A stretch of 64,000 nucleotides of DNA. Source: Patulibacter sp. SYSU D01012 (GTDB lineage: Bacteria; Actinomycetota; Thermoleophilia; Solirubrobacterales; Solirubrobacteraceae). A program made the position numbers and the translations under genes. Positions 62,429-64,000 of this stretch are shown here, in pieces. Below the pieces are notes generated by a model. It ran no database searches, was not told the DNA's origin, and was given only the letters and a program-made list of their open reading frames with translations. Numbering within the stretch: position 1 is the first letter of the stretch; every line of letters begins with the position of its first letter. The DNA is taken from NCBI RefSeq assembly GCF_017916475.1, contig NZ_JAFMTB010000002.1, positions 310,001 through 374,000 of the forward strand, written 5' to 3'.

Positions 62429-63004
62429 ATGCCCCGCCGCTCCCGCCCCCGCGCCGCCGCCCTGGCGGCGCCCGTCGTCCTGGCCCTGCTGGCCGCCGCG
62501 CCGTCGCCTGCCGCAGCCGCCGCGTCGAGCGCGTCGTGCGCCAACGACGGCTCGTACTCGCTCCGCGTGTGCGTGTGGCAGCTGACGAGCGTCCATCGCA
62601 CGTACGGCGCCACCGACGATCACCCCTACGGGAAGGAGGAGATCCAGGTGTCCGGCTACCGGGTGCGCGTGGTCAACCACGACCGCCGGGCGGTGAGCGG
62701 CATCCGCGTGCGCGTGCGCGCCACGGTGCTGGGCAACTGCCTCGCCGGCTGCGACGGCGGTCGCTACCTCAACGAGACGGTGGACAAGGACCTGGGCAGC
62801 TTCGCCCGCAAGCGGGTCGGGGTCCTGCGGGTGCCCTGGCGCGGGCTCCTCACCGAGGTCACCCGGGACGGCAAGGGCGTCCAGGCGGGCAACGCCGAGG
62901 TCCGCTTCCGCTATCGCGGCCGGTCCCAGACGTTCCAGACCAAGAACGTCTGCGCGGGGGTCCTCAAGCTCTCGCCGGCCGTCCCGTTCGCCGAGTGCAA
63001 CTGA
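62429..63004 (+). CDS. Secreted Cys-containing protein, paralogue 1
   Basis: 191 residues: signal peptide 1-30 (ending AAAASS), then C-x-NDG-x4-RVC near 36-48, GYRVRVVNHDRRAVSGIRVRVRATVLGNCLAGCDGG near 80-115 (cited by VLGNCLAGC), and a late Cys pair (NVCAG, FAECN). Probably a small disulfide-stabilised secreted beta protein. GGAGG upstream of the ATG. The next gene, seven bases later, is a divergent copy of the same fold. Confidence 0.78.
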   Translation: MPRRSRPRAAALAAPVVLALLAAAPSPAAAAASSASCANDGSYSLRVCVWQLTSVHRTYGATDDHPYGKEEIQVSGYRVRVVNHDRRAVSGIRVRVRATVLGNCLAGCDGGRYLNETVDKDLGSFARKRVGVLRVPWRGLLTEVTRDGKGVQAGNAEVRFRYRGRSQTFQTKNVCAGVLKLSPAVPFAECN

Positions 63005-63011
63005 GGCCGCC

Positions 63012-63572
63012 GTGCGCTTCCCCACCCGCTTCGCTCTTCCCGCCGCCCTCGCCGCGAGCCTGGCGCTGGCCCTCGGCGGCGCCGTCCCGGCCGGTGCCGC
63101 GCAGCTCCAGCGGCAGTGCCTGACGGACGGGGGCGCCTCCGTCCGCGTGTGCCTGACGCTGCAGTACGACGAGTACGAGACCGAGGACGTCAACCCGACG
63201 CGGTACATCGCCCTGCGGCGGGTGCGCGCCACCGTGCGCCGCACCGACCGCCAGACGGCCATCACCTGGGCGCGCCTCGGCGCCAACGTGCTCGGGCGCT
63301 GCCTGGACGGCTGCCAGACGCTCGACCAGGGGCAGCTGCTGCAGACCCGGACCGCCCGCAGCGGCAGCGCCACCCTGAGCGCCCGGCCGCCGTGGTCGTC
63401 GTACTACGTCATGCGGGGCGGCGCGAACCACCAGTGCGGCGTGCTCGCGGTGCGGTGGCGTCGCGCGGGCCGCAGCAGCACCATGCTGCGCGACCTGTGC
63501 TTCGGCGCGCCGTTCGACACGCTGAAGCTCGACGCGCAGCGCGCCTCGACGAAGCCGAAGCCGAAGCCGTGA
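63012..63572 (+). CDS. Secreted Cys-containing protein, paralogue 2
   Basis: 186 residues from GTG: signal peptide 1-29 (ending AGAAQL), QCLTDGGASVRVC near 35-47, VLGRCLDGCQ near 95, late Cys in HQCGVL and DLCFG, Lys/Pro tail (TKPKPKP). Same Cys spacing as paralogue 1 (first pair around an NDG/TDGG turn, second pair C-x3-C). Cotranscribed with it. No known domain; function unknown. Confidence 0.78.
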   Translation: MRFPTRFALPAALAASLALALGGAVPAGAAQLQRQCLTDGGASVRVCLTLQYDEYETEDVNPTRYIALRRVRATVRRTDRQTAITWARLGANVLGRCLDGCQTLDQGQLLQTRTARSGSATLSARPPWSSYYVMRGGANHQCGVLAVRWRRAGRSSTMLRDLCFGAPFDTLKLDAQRASTKPKPKP

Positions 63573-63575
63573 CGC

Positions 63576-63609
63576 GGCGGGCGGCCCCGGGTGCCCGGGG
63601 CCGCCCGCC
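63576..63609. terminator. 16-bp hairpin exactly between convergent stops
   Basis: GGCGGGCGGCCCCGGG, TG, then its exact complement CCCGGGGCCGCCCGCC. It begins four bases after the stop of paralogue 2 and ends three bases before the stop of the ABC ATPase. Confidence 0.75.
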
Positions 63610-63611
63610 CG

Positions 63612-64000
<389 letters not shown>

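Overview
This is a very GC-rich, almost entirely coding chromosomal segment. It most resembles the actinobacterial class Thermoleophilia (Solirubrobacterales, something like Patulibacter or Conexibacter). That placement is an inference from four things: extreme GC at third codon positions; mycobacterium-like gene order (tlyA-nadK-recN-pyrG-nudix-xerD, aroC-aroKB-aroQ-pepQ-efp-nusB, yebC-ruvCAB-secDF); HtaA-type heme proteins; and secreted proteins with collagen-like repeats. I see no rRNA, transposase, prophage or CRISPR array. There are two tRNA genes, anticodons CAU (probably lysidine tRNA-Ile) and GUU (tRNA-Asn).

Layout. 1-8700 (minus strand): recJ (runs off the left edge), a small membrane protein, a fused secDF, ruvB-ruvA-ruvC with an SOS-type box upstream, and yebC. 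8760-10577: a CDP-glucose pair (4,6-dehydratase and glucose-1-phosphate cytidylyltransferase). 10652-13406: TetR-SDR operon divergent from an acyl-CoA dehydrogenase across an operator-rich gap. 13536-21395: phosphomannomutase, an MBL-fold hydrolase, an RpiR regulator, tRNA-CAU, a secreted Pro/Ala-rich protein, an unknown protein, an F420-type oxidoreductase with an overlapping glycosyltransferase, and tRNA-Asn. 21506-28880: replication, repair and nucleotide genes (dnaG, dgt, recO, grx, mutM, deoB, xerD). 29093-30928: a secreted glycerophosphodiesterase with a collagen-like segment, behind a PHO-box-like array. 30990-43043 (mainly minus strand): nudix, M20 peptidase, pyrG, (msrB on plus), recN, nadK, tlyA, dxs, prenyl synthase, xseB-like, nusB, efp. 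43166-45763: ArsR regulator, MFS exporter, esterase. 45821-54232: pepQ, aroQ, two HtaA-type proteins on the opposite strand, an AroK-AroB fusion, aroC, prepilin peptidase. 54314-64000: uvsE with a DUF2945 protein, small secreted and zinc-ribbon proteins, gluQ, rnd, an unknown 404-residue protein, an MFS transporter, two paralogous secreted Cys proteins, and the end of an amino-acid ABC ATPase.

How it works together. Most genes are housekeeping modules: recombination and SOS repair, shikimate synthesis, isoprenoid precursors, translation factors. The accessory content is mostly a set of plus-strand cassettes dropped into otherwise conserved minus-strand gene order, several with their own operators. 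They point to phosphate scavenging (GDPD with PHO box), heme or iron capture (HtaA pair with two copies of an inverted repeat), and efflux or detoxification (ArsR-MFS-esterase). Many start codons lie 5-10 nt after a TANNNT hexamer, which suggests widespread leaderless transcription. Two genes, clearly dnaG and possibly the MBL hydrolase, appear to start at ATC.
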